Shown here piece after piece: positions 16,397 to 27,668 of a DNA stretch of 64,000 nt. Under the pieces are notes generated by a model. It was not told the origin of the DNA. It did not search any database and was given only the letters and a program-made list of their open reading frames with translations. Source of the stretch: Spirillospora albida (GTDB lineage: Bacteria > Actinomycetota > Actinomycetes > Streptosporangiales > Streptosporangiaceae); the NCBI RefSeq assembly GCF_000718255.1, contig NZ_JOFJ01000005.1:124001-188000 (forward strand), written 5' to 3'. The stretch's first letter is position 1; each line of letters starts with the position of its first letter. A program made the translations under genes and the position numbers.

Positions 16397-18655
16397 ATGA
16401 CGGTGAACGAGGCCGAGCGCACCACCGCCCCCGCCGCATGGCAGGGTTTTCAGGACGGTGCCTGGCGCGAGGGCATTGACGTGCGCGACTTCATCCAGCG
16501 GAACTACCGCCCCTACGAGGGGGACGGCGCCTTCCTGACCGGACCGACCGAGCGCACCGCCGCGGTCTGGGCGAAGGTCAGCGGGATGTTCGCCGAGGAG
16601 CGCCGCCGCGGGATCCACGACGTGGACGTGTCGACCCCCTCCTCGATCACCTCGCACGCCCCCGGGTACATCGACCACGACCGCGAACTGGTCGTGGGCC
16701 TGCAGACCGACGCGCCGCTCAAGCGGGCGATCATGCCCGCCGGGGGGCTGCGGATGGTGGAGAGCGGGCTCGCCGCCTACGGGTACGAGATCGACCCCGT
16801 GGTCCGGAAGATCTTCACCGAGTACCGCAAGAGCCACAACACCGGCGTCTTCGACGCCTACACGCCCGAGATCCTGCGGGCGCGCAAGGCGGGGATCATC
16901 ACGGGGCTCCCGGACGCCTACGGGCGCGGGCGCATCATCGGCGACTACCGCCGGGTGGCGCTGTACGGCGTCGACCGGCTCATCGAGGGCAAGCGCGCCG
17001 AGCGGGCCCGGCTCGACTCCCGGCCGTCGACCGAGGACGTCGTCCGCGACCGCGAGGAGCTGGCCGAGCAGCTCCGGGCGCTCGCCGAGCTGAAGCGGAT
17101 GGCCGCCTCCTACGGCTTCGACATCTCCGGGCCGGCGGCCACCGCGCAGGAGGCCTTCCAGTGGCTGTACTTCGGCTACCTCGCCGCGGTGAAGGAGCAG
17201 AACGGCGCCGCCATGTCCTTCGGGCGCACGTCCACGTTCCTCGACATCTACCTGAGCCGCGACCTGGCCGAGGGGCGCATCGACGAGGACCGCGCGCAGG
17301 AGCTCGTCGACGACATGGTCATCAAGCTCCGGATCATCCGGTTCCTGCGCACCCCCGAGTACGACGAGCTGTTCTCGGGCGACCCGACATGGGTGACCGA
17401 GTCGATCGGCGGCATGGGCGAGGACGGCCGGACGCTGGTGACCCGGACCTCGTACCGTTACCTGCAGACCCTCTACAACCTCGGCCCCGCCCCCGAGCCG
17501 AACCTGACGGTCCTGTGGTCGCCGCGTCTGCCGGAGCCGTTCAAGCGGTTCTGCGCCGAGGTGTCGATCGCCACGAGCTCGCTGCAGTACGAGAACGACG
17601 ACCTGATCCGTCCGCGCTTCGGCGACGACACCTCCATCGCCTGCTGCGTGTCGGCCATGGAGACCGGCAAGCGGATGCAGTTCTTCGGTGCCCGCGTCAA
17701 CCTCGCCAAGGCGCTGCTGTACGCGATCAACGGGGGCCGGGACGAGATCACCGGCGTCCAGGTGGCGCCCGCCCGCCCGCCCGTCACCGCCGAGCGCCTC
17801 GACTACGACGAGGTCCGCGCCGCCTACGACGTCATGCTCGACTGGCTGGCCGCCACCTATGTGGACGCGCTCAACATCATCCACTACATGCACGACAAGT
17901 ACGCTTACGAGCGCATCGAGATGGCCCTGCACGACCACCCGGTCATGCGGTCGCTGGCCTGCGGCATCGCCGGCCTCTCGGTCGCGGCCGACAGCCTGTC
18001 CGCGATCAGGCACGCGAACGTCACGGCGATCCGCGACGCGACGGGCCTCGCCGTCGACTACCGGATCGAGGGCGACTACCCCGCCTACGGCAACAACGAC
18101 GACAGCGCCGACCGGATCGCCGTCGAACTGGTCGAGTCGTTCATGGAGAAGATCCGCCGGCACCCCTCCTACCGGGGCGCCGAGCACACCCTGTCGGTGC
18201 TGACCATCACCTCCAACGTGGTGTACGGCCGCCACACCGGGAACACGCCCGACGGGCGCCGCGCGGGCGAGCCGTTCGCGCCGGGGGCGAACCCGATGAA
18301 CGGCCGCGACCGGCACGGCATGGTCGCCGCCGCCCTGTCGATCGCCAAGCTGCCCTACGACCGGGCCCGGGACGGGATCTCGCTGACCGAGACGGTGACC
18401 CCGGCCGGCCTCGGCCGCACGCCGGAGGAGCGGGCGGTCAACCTCGCCGGGATCCTCGACGGCTACACCGACGCCGGAGGCTTCCACATGAACGTCAACG
18501 TGCTGGACCGCGAGACGCTCCTGGACGCGATGGAGAACCCGGAGAAGTACCCGCAGCTGACGATCCGCGTGTCCGGGTACGCCGTGAACTTCGTGCGGCT
18601 CACCCGGGAGCAGCAGCAGGACGTCGTCCACCGCACCTTCCACGGTTCGCTGTGA
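16397..18655 (+). CDS. pflB: Formate C-acetyltransferase (pyruvate formate-lyase)
   Basis: A 752-residue glycyl-radical enzyme that converts pyruvate and CoA to acetyl-CoA and formate without oxygen. The adjacent active-site cysteines are seen in TSIACCVSAMETGK (about residue 417), and the glycyl-radical site in LTIRVSGYAVNFVRL near the C-terminus. Blocks such as SLACGIAGLSVAADSLSAI and SNVVYGRHTGNTPDGRRAG are characteristic of PFL itself rather than glycerol dehydratases. ATG at 16397 has a strong GGAGGAAAC ribosome site. It overlaps its activase as GTGA. PFL is oxygen-sensitive, so expression is expected under hypoxia, in agreement with the DosR-like boxes upstream. Confidence 0.95.
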   Translation: MTVNEAERTTAPAAWQGFQDGAWREGIDVRDFIQRNYRPYEGDGAFLTGPTERTAAVWAKVSGMFAEERRRGIHDVDVSTPSSITSHAPGYIDHDRELVVGLQTDAPLKRAIMPAGGLRMVESGLAAYGYEIDPVVRKIFTEYRKSHNTGVFDAYTPEILRARKAGIITGLPDAYGRGRIIGDYRRVALYGVDRLIEGKRAERARLDSRPSTEDVVRDREELAEQLRALAELKRMAASYGFDISGPAATAQEAFQWLYFGYLAAVKEQNGAAMSFGRTSTFLDIYLSRDLAEGRIDEDRAQELVDDMVIKLRIIRFLRTPEYDELFSGDPTWVTESIGGMGEDGRTLVTRTSYRYLQTLYNLGPAPEPNLTVLWSPRLPEPFKRFCAEVSIATSSLQYENDDLIRPRFGDDTSIACCVSAMETGKRMQFFGARVNLAKALLYAINGGRDEITGVQVAPARPPVTAERLDYDEVRAAYDVMLDWLAATYVDALNIIHYMHDKYAYERIEMALHDHPVMRSLACGIAGLSVAADSLSAIRHANVTAIRDATGLAVDYRIEGDYPAYGNNDDSADRIAVELVESFMEKIRRHPSYRGAEHTLSVLTITSNVVYGRHTGNTPDGRRAGEPFAPGANPMNGRDRHGMVAAALSIAKLPYDRARDGISLTETVTPAGLGRTPEERAVNLAGILDGYTDAGGFHMNVNVLDRETLLDAMENPEKYPQLTIRVSGYAVNFVRLTREQQQDVVHRTFHGSL

Positions 18656-19446
18656 GCGCCCGCGAGCGCGTCCTGCGCGAGGCCGACGAGGAGCTGCTCC
18701 TCCGGGCGGACCCCGGCGGCCTCACGGGAGCGGTGAACTCCTGGGACCTGTCGACCGGCGTCGACGGCCCCGGGACCCGGTTCGTGGTCTTCACCGGCGG
18801 CTGCCCGCTCCGCTGCCTGTACTGCGAGAACCCGGAGACGTGGCGGATGCGGGACGCCACCCGCACGACCGTCGACGCGCTCATGGCGGAGATCGTCAAG
18901 TACCGGCGGTTCATCTCGGTGGCCGGCGGCGGCGTGACGATCAGCGGCGGGGAGCCGCTCCTGCAGCCCGCCTTCACCGGCGAGCTGCTGCACCGCTGCC
19001 GCGCCCTCGGCCTGCACACCGCCCTGGACACCTCCGGCTTCCTCGGCGGCCGGGCCGACGACCGCCTGCTGTCCGACACCGACCTCGTCCTGCTCGACAT
19101 CAAGGCGGGGACCCCGGACGTCTACCGCCGGCTCACCGGCCGCGAACTCGCGCCGACCCTGCGGTTCGCCGAGCGGCTGGCCGAGCTCGGCAAGCCGGTC
19201 TGGGTCCGGTACGTCCTGGTCCCCGGCCACACCGACGCGCCCGAGGAGGTGGAGGGCGTCGCGTCGTTCGTCGCCGCGATGCCGAACGTGGAGCATGTGG
19301 ACATCCTGCCGTTCCACCGCCTGGGCACCGCCAAGTACGATCGCCTCGGTCTGCCGTTCCCGCTCGCGGACGTGGAGCCGCCCTCCGCCGACATCGTGGC
19401 GCGGACCCGGGAGATGTTCCAGGCTCACGGCGTCGACGCGCGATAG
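18652..19446 (+). CDS. pflA: Pyruvate formate-lyase activating enzyme (radical SAM)
   Basis: A 264-residue radical-SAM enzyme that installs the glycyl radical on PFL. The 4Fe-4S motif C-x3-C-x2-C is present in TGGCPLRCLYCENPETW near residue 47, followed by GGGVTISGGEPLLQ and a C-terminal LPFHRLGTAKY, all typical of PflA. Length is slightly above the usual 246. It starts at GTG 18652, overlapping the pflB stop by 4 bp (GTGA), so it is translationally coupled to its substrate gene. No formate channel (FocA) gene is adjacent. Confidence 0.94.
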   Translation: MSARERVLREADEELLLRADPGGLTGAVNSWDLSTGVDGPGTRFVVFTGGCPLRCLYCENPETWRMRDATRTTVDALMAEIVKYRRFISVAGGGVTISGGEPLLQPAFTGELLHRCRALGLHTALDTSGFLGGRADDRLLSDTDLVLLDIKAGTPDVYRRLTGRELAPTLRFAERLAELGKPVWVRYVLVPGHTDAPEEVEGVASFVAAMPNVEHVDILPFHRLGTAKYDRLGLPFPLADVEPPSADIVARTREMFQAHGVDAR

Positions 19447-19475
19447 GGGCTGCGCGGTCCCGGGAGGAACCGAAC

Positions 19476-22400
19476 ATGGGTGAACAGAGCCGACGAGGAT
19501 CCGGCGCTGCACCCGCGGGCACCGGCTCCGCCGCTCCGCCCGCCCGCACCGGGCGGTCACCCCGCCGGGTCTGGTTCGGCCGCGTCCTCGGCCTGCTCAT
19601 CGTCGCCGCGATCTTCGGCAAGGCGCTGCCCGAGCTGGTCGACCTCGAGCGCGTGGCGCACATCCTGCGGACGCGGGTGCAGGCGCCCGAGCTCGCCCTG
19701 CTCATGGCGTTCACGGTGCTGTCGGTGCTGCTGTCGGCGGTCGGGCTGAGCGCGGCGCTCCCCGGGCTGAGGATCCTGCCCGCCTCCGTCATCAACGTCG
19801 TGACCACGGCGCTGTCCTATGCCGTGCCGGGCGGTGGCGCGGCGGGCGCGGCCCTGAACGTCACGATGTCCCGGGAGCTCGGGTTCCGTCCCGCCCCGAT
19901 CGCGCTGCAGATGCTGGTGACCGGTGTCTGGAACCTCCTCGCCCGCCTGGTGCTGCCGCTCCTCGCCCTGGGGCTGCTCGCCGTGGCCTCGGACGTGTCC
20001 GAGGAGGTGCGGGCGGCCGGGGTCGTGGGCCTGGCCGCCGCGCTCCTGCTCGTGGTGCTCGCGGGCCTGATGCTCTGGCACGACCGGGCCGCCGCCGCGA
20101 TCGTCTCCGGCGCGTCCCGGGCCGCCCGCCCCGTCGCCCGGCTGCTGCACCGCGACATCCGCGACCACGGCGGCGACGTGGCGGGGTTCCAGGCCGGGGC
20201 CCGCACACTGATCCGCTCGCGCTGGCCCGCGCTGACCCTGTCCGCCTTCGGATACCACCTCTGCCTCTTCGCCGTGCTGTACGTGTCGCTCCAGGCGGCG
20301 GGCGCGACCCGGGTGGGCGTCCTGGAGGCCTTCGCCGTCTACACGATCGCCCGGCAGGTCACGGCCATCCCGCTCACCCCCGGCGGCGCCGGGGTGATCG
20401 AACTGGCGCTGATCGGCGGGCTCGACCTCACGGGCGCGGACCTGCCCGCCGTCACGGCGGGGGTCCTGCTGTTCCGCTTCTTCACCTACCTGCTCTACCT
20501 CCCCGCGGGCGGGGTCCTGTGGGCGTGGTGGCGGTGGGTCCGCCCGGCGTCCACGGGAGGGGGGAACGCCGAACGGACCCACCGCCCGGCGTTCCGCCAC
20601 CCCATGGACGCCGTCCGGCTCGCGGCGGGCCTGGCGGCGCTGGCGCTGCTCGCGCTGCCGAGCCGGGGCCTGCCCGGCTGGGACGCCGACCTGTTCCGGC
20701 TGGTCAACAACCTCACGGACGCGATCGAGGCGCCGATGTGGCTGGTCACGCAGGCCGGCTGGCTCGGCGCCGCCGGCCTGGCCGCCCTCGCCGCCGCGGC
20801 TCTGCGCCGGTTCCGGGCCGCCGCCGCGCTGGGCACGGCGGGCGCTCTGGCCTGGCTGCTCGCCAAGGTCGTCGAGGAGGTGGCGGACCGCCCCCGCCCC
20901 GCCGCGCTGCTGGACGGCGTGGTCCTGCGCGCCGACGCCGCGGCGTGGGGCACGGGCTTCGCCGCCGGGCACACCGCCGTCGCCGCCGCCCTCGCCACGG
21001 TGGCCTCCGCCCATGTGCCCCGGCCGTACCGGCGGCTGCTGTGGCTCGCCGTCGCGGCCGTCGGCACGGCGCGGGTGTACGCGGGCGCGCACTTCCCCCT
21101 GGACGTGCTCGGCGGGGCGGCGCTCGGCTGGGCCGCCGGCGCCGCGGTCCTCCTCCTTCTGGGCACTCCCGGGCACCGGCCTCATCTCGCCGCCGTCCGG
21201 GACGCCCTCGGCCGGCACGGCATCGCCGTGACCGGCATGCGCCCCGTTCCCGGCGACATGCGGCACGCGGTCCCCCTTATCGTCACCACGCCGGACGGGC
21301 CGCTCTTCGTCAAGGTGATCGGCCGCGACCAGCGCGACGCGGACGCGCTGCACCGGCTGGGCCGGCTGTGGCGGCGCAGGCCGGGCGAGCCGCCGTTCGC
21401 CACGGCGAAGCACCTGGCCGAGCACGAGGGATATCTGCTGATGCGCGCCCGCGGCGCGGGCGCGCGGGTCCCGGACGTCCGGTTCGTCACCGAGACGACA
21501 CCGGGGACCTGGGCGCTGGTGATGGAGCACGTCGACGGGGTCCCGGCCCCGGAGGCCGGGGAGTCCGGCCCGGAGACGCTCGACGACCTGTGGGGGCAGC
21601 TCACGGCGCTGCGGCGCGACCGGATCGCCCACCGCGCCCTGCTGCCGGAGAACATCCTGATCGATCCGCGCGGACGCGCGTGGATCGTCGGCTGGAGCCG
21701 CGCGGAGACCGACACCGTCCAGGCGCTCCTCGACGAGGACGCCGCGCGGCTCGAGGAGACGACCGGCACGGCCCCGGCACGCGAGCCCGCGATGGCCGCG
21801 GCGGCCGCGGCGCCCCGCACGGGGGAAGCCGCCGCGGCCGCCCGCCCCGCCTCTCCGGCCCCCGGGCGCACCGCCCGCCCCGCCCGCCGCCGACGGCCCG
21901 CGATCCGCGGGCTCCGCCCGTTCCCGCCGAAGTCGCCCGCGACCGCCCGCCATCCGGCGGACGTGCTGCGCGTCCTCGCCGGTCTCGGGGCGGGCATCGC
22001 CCTGGCCGTCTTCGCCGCGGACGGCTACCTGCTCCGCGTCGAGGCCGATGTCTTCCGCCTGGTCAACGGCCTGCCGGACCGGCTGTTCGGCCCGGTCAAC
22101 GTCGTGATGCAGGCGGGGGCGCTCGGCGCCGTCGCGGTGACCGCGGCCGCCGCGCTCGCCGTCCGCCGGGTGCGGCTGGCGGTCGATCTCGCTCTGGGCG
22201 GCACCCTCGCCTGGTTGCTGGCGAAGCTGGTCAAGGAGCTGGCCGACCGCGGCCGGCCCGGCGCGCTGCTGCCCGAGGCCGTCCTGCGCGGCGCGCACGA
22301 GAGCGGGCTCGGATTCGTCTCCGGGCACGCCGCCGTCGCCGCCGCGCTCGCCACGGTCGCCTCCGCGCATGTCGCGCGCCCGGTCCGCTGGGCGCTCTGG

Positions 22401-24293
22401 ACGGCCGCCGCCGCCGTCGCGCTGGGCCGCGTCTACGTCGGGGCGCACCTCCCGCTCGACGTCGTCGCCGGCGCCGCGCTCGGCTGGGCGATCGGCGGCG
22501 CGGTCCACCTGCTGCGCGGCACCCCCAACCACGTCCCGTCGCCCGAGCAGGTCGCGGCGGGTCTCGCCCGGTGCGGCCTGCCGGACGCCCGGGTCAGGCC
22601 CTTCACGTCCGACGCCCGCGGCTCGGTGCCGTTCACCGCCGCCGCCGACGGCCGGACCGTGTTCGTCAAGGCCCTCGGCCGCGACCAGCGCGACGCGGAC
22701 CTGCTGTTCAAGACCGCCCGGTTCCTGCTGTACCGGGAGGTGGAGGACGAGACGCCGATGGCCGGGCCCAAACGCCAGGTCGAGCACGAGGCGTACATGC
22801 TGATGCGCGCGGCGGCGGCGGGCGCGCGGGTCCCCGCGGTCATCGGGGTGGCCCCCGCCGGGTCCGGCACCTGGATCCTGGCCGAGGAGTCGATGGACGC
22901 CACCGGCCTCGACGGCTCCGCGGGGCGGGAGGTCGACGGCGCCCGCCTCCGCGCGCTCTGGACCGAGGTCGCGGCGCTGCGCGGCGCCCGGATCGCGCAC
23001 CGCGACCTGCGCCTGTCAAACGTCCTCATCGACGGGCGGGGCCGTCCGGTACTGGTCGACTTCGGGTTCGCCGAGGACGCCGCGAGCGACGCCCGGCTGG
23101 CCCAGGACGTGGCCGAGCTGCTGGTCTCCACGGCCCTCGTCGCGGGAACGGGCCCCGCCGTCGAGGCGGCCGTGGACGTCCTCGGGCTCCCGGCGGTGGA
23201 CGAGGCCGTCCCCTACCTGCAGCCGCTGGCGCTGGCCCGCTCCACCCGCAACGGGCTGCGGGAGCGGCCGCACCTGCTCGACGAGCTCCGCTCCGTCATC
23301 GCCGCGACCGGCGGGACCCGCGCCGGCCTCCGGCCGCTGTCGCGGCTGCCGTCCCGGCCCTGGATGCTCCTGCTGCTCCTCGCGGGCGGCTACGCCACCG
23401 CCCATCTGCTCATCGGCATCACGGGTCCGAGCTCCCCGGCGGCCGTCCTCGGGGACGTCCACGCGCGCTGGCTCGCGGTCGCGGCGCTGCTCGTGACCGC
23501 CTCCTACGCCGGGGGCGCGCTGGCCCTGATGGGCGCCTCCCTGCGCGACCTCGCGCTGGGGCGCACCTACCTGCGCCAGGTGGCCGCGTCCTACGCCTCC
23601 CGGCAGCGGCAGGCGGGGCAGGGCGGCGGCGCCGTGCTCGGCTCCTACCTCCACGGCCACGGGGCGGGCCCGGACGAGGCCGCCGAGACCGTCGCGCTGA
23701 CCCGCCTGACCGGGGCGCTGGTCCACCTGGCCGCCCTCGCGCTCGCCATCGCGTCGGTCCTCGCCCGGGGGCCGGGGCCGCTCCGCATGCCGTCGTGGTC
23801 GCAGCCCCTCATCCTGACCGTGACGGCCCTGGCCGCCTTCGGAGCGGTCCTGGCCTGGCGGCGCCGCGGCGAGATCGTCGTGCCGCTGAGGGGGGCTCCG
23901 GCCGCCCTGCGCCGCCGTCGGCACCGCCCACGCCGCCTCATCGCGCTCATCGCGGGGAGCTCCCTGGTGACGAGCTGCTCGGTGCTGGCGTTCCTCAGCG
24001 TCGCCGCCGCCCTGAGCGTGCCGCTGCCGCCCGTCACCCTGGCCGCCCTCTACCTCCTGCTGATCCCGACGCGCCTGCTCGGCCCGCTGCCCGGCGGTGT
24101 GGGCGTGGTCGAACCGCTGCTCGTCCTGGCGCTGGTCTCCCTGGGGACGGGGCCCACCGAAGCGGTCCTGACCGTCCTGATCTACCGGGTCGCGAGCTTC
24201 TGGCTCCCCATCGTGCCCGGCGCCCTCAGCTTCCACCTGGGGCACCGGACGGACACCGGTGGAATCTCGTCGGTCCCGCCGTCCTCGCCGTAG
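19476..24293 (+). CDS. Giant UPF0104-PAP2-pseudokinase-PAP2-kinase-UPF0104 membrane protein
   Basis: A 1605-residue multidomain membrane protein. In order: a UPF0104/LPG-flippase-like multi-TM domain (about 30-335), PAP2 phosphatase 1 (375-565), kinase-like 1 (568-765), an Ala/Pro linker, PAP2 2 (828-1015), kinase-like 2 (1022-1285), and a second UPF0104-like multi-TM domain (1292-1598). Kinase 2 keeps HRDLRLSN and LVDFGFAED; kinase 1 has HRALLPEN and IVGWSRAE, so it lost the catalytic Asp and DFG and looks like a pseudokinase. PAP2 2 keeps K-x6-RP (KELADRGRP), SGH and R-x5-H-x3-D; PAP2 1 has Glu for the Lys. ATG at 19476 has GGAGG 8 bp upstream and follows pflA by 29 bp. Role unknown; lipid phosphate handling at the membrane is a guess. 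Confidence 0.85.
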   Translation: MGEQSRRGSGAAPAGTGSAAPPARTGRSPRRVWFGRVLGLLIVAAIFGKALPELVDLERVAHILRTRVQAPELALLMAFTVLSVLLSAVGLSAALPGLRILPASVINVVTTALSYAVPGGGAAGAALNVTMSRELGFRPAPIALQMLVTGVWNLLARLVLPLLALGLLAVASDVSEEVRAAGVVGLAAALLLVVLAGLMLWHDRAAAAIVSGASRAARPVARLLHRDIRDHGGDVAGFQAGARTLIRSRWPALTLSAFGYHLCLFAVLYVSLQAAGATRVGVLEAFAVYTIARQVTAIPLTPGGAGVIELALIGGLDLTGADLPAVTAGVLLFRFFTYLLYLPAGGVLWAWWRWVRPASTGGGNAERTHRPAFRHPMDAVRLAAGLAALALLALPSRGLPGWDADLFRLVNNLTDAIEAPMWLVTQAGWLGAAGLAALAAAALRRFRAAAALGTAGALAWLLAKVVEEVADRPRPAALLDGVVLRADAAAWGTGFAAGHTAVAAALATVASAHVPRPYRRLLWLAVAAVGTARVYAGAHFPLDVLGGAALGWAAGAAVLLLLGTPGHRPHLAAVRDALGRHGIAVTGMRPVPGDMRHAVPLIVTTPDGPLFVKVIGRDQRDADALHRLGRLWRRRPGEPPFATAKHLAEHEGYLLMRARGAGARVPDVRFVTETTPGTWALVMEHVDGVPAPEAGESGPETLDDLWGQLTALRRDRIAHRALLPENILIDPRGRAWIVGWSRAETDTVQALLDEDAARLEETTGTAPAREPAMAAAAAAPRTGEAAAAARPASPAPGRTARPARRRRPAIRGLRPFPPKSPATARHPADVLRVLAGLGAGIALAVFAADGYLLRVEADVFRLVNGLPDRLFGPVNVVMQAGALGAVAVTAAAALAVRRVRLAVDLALGGTLAWLLAKLVKELADRGRPGALLPEAVLRGAHESGLGFVSGHAAVAAALATVASAHVARPVRWALWTAAAAVALGRVYVGAHLPLDVVAGAALGWAIGGAVHLLRGTPNHVPSPEQVAAGLARCGLPDARVRPFTSDARGSVPFTAAADGRTVFVKALGRDQRDADLLFKTARFLLYREVEDETPMAGPKRQVEHEAYMLMRAAAAGARVPAVIGVAPAGSGTWILAEESMDATGLDGSAGREVDGARLRALWTEVAALRGARIAHRDLRLSNVLIDGRGRPVLVDFGFAEDAASDARLAQDVAELLVSTALVAGTGPAVEAAVDVLGLPAVDEAVPYLQPLALARSTRNGLRERPHLLDELRSVIAATGGTRAGLRPLSRLPSRPWMLLLLLAGGYATAHLLIGITGPSSPAAVLGDVHARWLAVAALLVTASYAGGALALMGASLRDLALGRTYLRQVAASYASRQRQAGQGGGAVLGSYLHGHGAGPDEAAETVALTRLTGALVHLAALALAIASVLARGPGPLRMPSWSQPLILTVTALAAFGAVLAWRRRGEIVVPLRGAPAALRRRRHRPRRLIALIAGSSLVTSCSVLAFLSVAAALSVPLPPVTLAALYLLLIPTRLLGPLPGGVGVVEPLLVLALVSLGTGPTEAVLTVLIYRVASFWLPIVPGALSFHLGHRTDTGGISSVPPSSP
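20605..23080 (+). repeat. Internal tandem duplication of the PAP2-kinase unit
   Basis: Within the giant gene the PAP2-kinase module occurs twice with a constant offset of 1356 bp in the best-conserved segments. For example the segment starting GGCCGCGACCAGCGCGACGC is at 21321 and at 22677, and the PAP2 GGGCAC core is at 20967 and 22323. Approximate unit limits are 20605-21724 and 21961-23080. Nucleotide identity is high enough to be seen by eye, which suggests a duplication later degraded in unit 1. Confidence 0.75.
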
Positions 24294-24303
24294 GCTGAAG
24301 GCC

Positions 24304-24867
24304 ATGTCGGACGGCCGCCCCCCATGCGCCTGCGTGCTCTGCCACGACTACGGCGACCGCGACCGGCTGGACACCTTCCAGCTCCGCACGATCGTGCACA
24401 TCGCCCAGTACGGGTGGAGCATCGTGCTGCGGCCCGCCGACATCACGGGGCCCGGCTGGGCGTACACGATCGGCCTGTGGCACAGCCACCGCTCCCCCGA
24501 GCTCTCGATGTTCGGCGGCGACGTCTACGAGATGGAGGAGTCGCTGAACCGGCTCGGGCGGCAGGCCGCCGAGGGCCGCGTCCCCGCCGACGGCGAGCGA
24601 CGCGACGACATCGTCCGGGGGCAGGCCGCCGCGTTCCGCGTCCCGGACCGGCGCTGGTCCGCGGTCTTCTTCGGCGGCGCCCTGGCCTTCTACCGGACGT
24701 CCGCACCGCCGTTCCTGCAGGCCGTGCGGCCCGATCCGACGGGGCTCTTCCCCTGGCAGCCCGGCACCGACCTGCCGTTCCGGCACTCCCAGCCGTGGCT
24801 GTGGCTCGCGCCGTCGCAGCACCCGGCCGGTGCCTGGACAGGGCGGATCGGGCGCCCGAAGGCGTAG
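24304..24867 (+). CDS. DUF4262 protein
   Basis: A 187-residue protein of the DUF4262 family, function unknown. The recognisable core is QYGWSIVLRPADITGPGWAYTIGLWHSHRSPEL (given here as the span at about residues 37-69, with key G-W and Y-T-I-G-L). The C-terminal half contains RWSAVFFGGALAFY. ATG at 24304 has a GAAGG ribosome site; it begins 10 bp after the stop of the giant membrane gene, so read-through transcription is possible. No signal peptide or membrane segment. Confidence 0.75.
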   Translation: MSDGRPPCACVLCHDYGDRDRLDTFQLRTIVHIAQYGWSIVLRPADITGPGWAYTIGLWHSHRSPELSMFGGDVYEMEESLNRLGRQAAEGRVPADGERRDDIVRGQAAAFRVPDRRWSAVFFGGALAFYRTSAPPFLQAVRPDPTGLFPWQPGTDLPFRHSQPWLWLAPSQHPAGAWTGRIGRPKA

Positions 24868-24876
24868 GATCGCCGG

Positions 24877-25398
24877 GTGTACGGGCCGATCGCCGAGACC
24901 CTCCGGACCCAGCGCCTCGTGCTGGAGCCCCTCGCCGTCCACCACGCGGACGAGATGGCGCCCGTCCTCGACGACGACCGCCTGCACCGGTACATCGGCG
25001 GCGAGCCCCTCACCCCGCTCGAGCTGCGGGAGCGCTACGAGCGGCTGGTCGCGGGGCCGGCGCCGTTCCACCAGGAGTCGTGGCTGAACTGGATCGTCCG
25101 CCGGACCCGGGACGGGCAGGCCGTCGGCTACGTGCAGGCGACGGTGCGTCCGGAGTCCGCCGGCCCGGTCGCCTCGGTCGCCTGGGTGATAGCGATGCCG
25201 TACCAGGGGTTCGGGTTCGCGACGGAGGCGGCCCGCGCGCTGGTGTCGTGGCTGACGGCGAACGGCGTCGCCGGAGTCACGGCGTCCGTGCATCCGGCCA
25301 ACCGCGCGTCGGTGGCCGTGGCCCGCAAACTCGGCCTGCGGCCGACCGCGGAGACCTCCGGCGACGAGACGGTCTGGCGCCTCCCCCGCGCGGACTGA
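24877..25398 (+). CDS. GNAT N-acetyltransferase (RimJ/RimL-like)
   Basis: A 173-residue GNAT protein opening with the RimJ/RimL-type phrase LRTQRLVLEPL and containing PYQGFGFATEAARALVSWL, the acetyl-CoA loop region, followed by ASVHPANRASVAVARKLGL. Such proteins acetylate N-termini, small amines or antibiotics; the substrate cannot be read from sequence. GTG at 24877 with AGGA about 7 bp upstream. It lies 9 bp behind the DUF4262 gene and may share its transcript. Confidence 0.85.
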   Translation: MYGPIAETLRTQRLVLEPLAVHHADEMAPVLDDDRLHRYIGGEPLTPLELRERYERLVAGPAPFHQESWLNWIVRRTRDGQAVGYVQATVRPESAGPVASVAWVIAMPYQGFGFATEAARALVSWLTANGVAGVTASVHPANRASVAVARKLGLRPTAETSGDETVWRLPRAD

Positions 25399-25571
25399 CC
25401 GATGCCGCTCGGTACCGCCGTTCCTCCCACCGCGGCGGTTTCCGGGTGACCTCGGCGGGAAGCGTTGTGACACTCTGATATCGGTCCGTGCCGGGAGGAT
25501 GGGGAGCGGGTACGCATGGAGGGCGGGGGTTTGCGCTGAGTGTGGAGCGACTCGGGCGAGGAGTGGAGAGC

Positions 25572-27665
<2,094 letters not shown>

Positions 27666-27668
27666 CGG

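Noticed and set aside
16007..18643. 878-codon minus-strand frame opposite pflB
   Set aside because: pflB has intact catalytic motifs and a strong ribosome site; the antisense frame has none.
19557..23000. 1147-codon open frame on the minus strand
   Set aside because: Opposite the giant membrane gene. It has shadow composition and no motifs.
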